The notes under the pieces were generated by a model. It saw nothing but the letters and a program-made list of their open reading frames with translations, was not told the origin of the DNA and did no database searches. 64,000 nucleotides of DNA, from contig NC_085866.1 in the NCBI RefSeq assembly GCF_034702125.1, positions 15,165,815-15,229,814 of the forward strand. Reading direction: 5' to 3'. Below, in pieces: positions 62,100-64,000 of this stretch. The DNA is from Engraulis encrasicolus (Eukaryota > Chordata > Actinopteri > Clupeiformes > Engraulidae). Position 1 is the stretch's first letter. Each line of letters begins with the position of its first letter. A program made the translations under genes and the position numbers.

Positions 62100-63715
62100 T
62101 TCCTAATGCATCATTGGCATCTTTGCCATTCTCCTCCTCATCAGGGAGAGGCTTAGACTGAGACTGAGGGGGAAAGAGAGGGGAGGGGAGTGGAGGAGAG
62201 GGGGAGCGGAGGAGAGGGGAGGAGAGGGAGGCAGGCAGCAACAGAGAACGGGAACGCTCCACGCAGCAGAGCCCAGTCTGCTCTCTGACAGCGGAGAGGA
62301 TAGAAACAGGGGAGGAGAGGGAGGGGAGACCAGCGTGCAAACCAGGCGGAGAGAGAAGCTGTGGGAGTCAACGACGAGAGAAAAAGAGAGAGTGAAAGAT
62401 AGAGAGAGAGAAAGGGAGGGCGGGAGAGAGGGAGAGTCGGTCCATATGTGTAAAATAAGGAGAGGCAGGCGGAAGGCGGGCTTCCTGGAGATGTAAAAGG
62501 CTGTGTGTGTGTGTGGGCATCCAGAGGAACCAGGGATATTCCTGAACACCACCACCACCATCACCACCATCACCACAGCTGCTGAGCTCTGCTCTGCTCT
62601 GCTCCACACATGGGCTCTCGTGCTGGACTCCTCCTCAGCTTGTTTTGTTTATGACCAACCCACTGACTGACCCCCACTGCTGCTGCTGCTGCTGCACTGC
62701 CAGACTGGACCAGACCGGACTACACTGCCTCCCATCATCATCATCATCATGGACATCATGGATAATTTAGAAGACGGGCGTCTGACCAGCTTCCCCACAC
62801 CACAATGCCAAACATCTTCTGTGGAGGAAACGGCTTCTAGATTCTAGTAGAGTATTTTCAGCATTCATTCACAACGGTCTCACATTCCATTCTTGCTTGA
62901 GGATTTCTGTCACTGCTGGGTTTCTATACTGTGATGAAAAAATCCTATGACTAAATCTTCGCACAATTCTTTATACGCTTGAGGATTTCTGTTATTATTG
63001 CTGTCATTTCTGCCGGACGGACTCCCGCGGAGGGCATGCGTCCGAGGCAGCTGTATTGATGTTGTCAGTGGGTGCGATGCGCCTGGAAGACCCAGCGAGC
63101 CTGGAGGGAGGGACGGCCAGACACTCAGGGAGGAAATTGCATTTTCTTCTCTCCCACAGGACTTACCATTAGAGCCTCTTCCTCCCCACCCCACCCCACC
63201 CCACACTGCTCTCCTCTCTTCCTCTCCTCCTCTGTTCTCCTCCTCTTCCTGCTCAGAACTCATCCCATCCCTTACCTCCCCTACTCCTCCTCCTCCTCCT
63301 CCTCCTTTTCCACCTCCATATCCTCTAGTCCAGGTCTAGTCTGCCTGGCTAGCTGCCTGTCAGCTGCCTGCCTTGCCTTGCTTTGCTCACCGTTGCACAA
63401 TGTGTTGCAACACTTGGAGATGGAGTGACACGCTATAATCAGAGCGGCACAGCTGGCTTGGCTTGCTCGGCACACACTACCCCTATACAGCCCTCAGATC
63501 ATCAAAGACGCTGCTGCCTCTAATGCGCTAATTTATTCACGCTGCTCACACACACAGCCTGTTTTTTTTTGTATTACTGTTGCTATGGAATCCTGTTCCA
63601 GGGGAGGTAATCGTTTTCAGAATTCCTTGTGAATTCCGTCTCTCTTTTTTTCCTGCGTGTGTGCTTTCTGTACCATCATTCTTTGTCTAACCGTGTCAGA
63701 AGAGTCAGAACTGCG
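62100..63715 (+). promoter_or_regulatory. Possible alternative 5' exon/promoter of the agap2 locus
   Basis: The tract is purine/pyrimidine rich with CTG and ATC runs, two C-rich blocks, and a short frame from ATG at 62750 (MDIMDNLEDGRLTSFPTPQC..., 33 codons to TAG). A donor-like GTGAGT follows CTGCG at about 63715. The texture resembles a GC-rich vertebrate 5' UTR. No known protein was recognised, so this is only a candidate. Confidence 0.2.
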
Positions 63716-64000
63716 GTGAGTCTGAACGAGAGGAAGAGAGAGCAAGAGAGAAAGAAAGAAAGAGAGAGAGAGAAGATCTCTTCTCATTTGTGACTGTCAC
63801 TCTTGGTGCGGATCAAGGATTTTGAGGAGGGAATTATACCGTGTAGGAGATAACCGTGACAACATTGATCTCGCACCCATCCATCTGAAGGTGACATTTT
63901 AATGGACAGATTAAAGGAAGTACCTGGCACTGTCAGCTGAGAGCTTGGCTGAGAGGGGCTGAGGGGCTGAGAGAGAGAGGGGAGGAGTAGCGTGTGCAGT

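Noticed and set aside
62998..63428. Pro/Ser-rich frames of about 115 codons near the right edge
   Set aside because: They read CT-rich low-complexity sequence; two overlapping frames look equally good, as expected by chance.

Overview
This is vertebrate nuclear DNA, almost certainly from a teleost fish. Coding sequence is sparse, split by GT-AG introns, and embedded in fish-type repeats: long (CA)n, (CT)n, (CAGA)n and (TATC)n arrays, hAT, Harbinger-like and TTAA-type miniature transposons, tRNA-derived SINEs, and a CR1/L2-clade LINE. There are no operons, CRISPR arrays or prokaryotic features. Most long open frames are translations of simple repeats.

Four genes can be supported exon by exon. 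(1) At 4169-4935 (+) lie the last four exons of a gene resembling fish nuclear GTPase SLIP-GC (NUGGC-like). (2) march9 (membrane RING-CH ubiquitin ligase) is complete on the minus strand: ATG at 36400, four coding exons, stop at 19689, 363 aa. (3) tspan31 (tetraspanin-31) is complete on the minus strand: ATG at 52829, six exons, stop at 44886, 212 aa. (4) The first coding exon of an AGAP-family gene, probably agap2, is at 57712-57895 (+); its remaining exons lie beyond the right edge. The order march9-tspan31-agap2 mirrors the human 12q14 cluster MARCH9-CDK4-TSPAN31-AGAP2, with no CDK4 exon visible where one would be expected (36.5-44.8 kb).

Layout: 1-4 kb, inverted-repeat elements; 4.1-5.6 kb, NUGGC-like 3' end; 7.4-14.5 kb, nested transposons and a large inverted duplication; 14.5-14.8 kb, an unrecognised possible exon; 17.6-37.8 kb, march9 with a repeat-filled 11 kb first intron; 38-42 kb, fold-back elements; 42.5-52.9 kb, tspan31; 53.2-55.9 kb, a LINE inserted at the tail of an older copy; 57.3-64 kb, agap2 first exon and intron, with a GC- and purine-rich tract near 62-63.8 kb that could hold another promoter.

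The most unusual signal is that short segments spanning real exon edges have been copied locally into the adjacent intron or UTR. This is seen at agap2 exon 1 (about five extra copies, each keeping a GTGAG donor; the first extra donor would lengthen the exon by exactly 63 nt in frame), tspan31 exon 2 (four decayed acceptor-side copies), tspan31 exon 5 (about three copies, one later split by a TTAA transposon), march9 exon 2 (one donor-side copy) and the march9 stop-codon region (copies through the 3' UTR). Shared mechanism and any splicing effect are inference; the copies themselves can be read directly.
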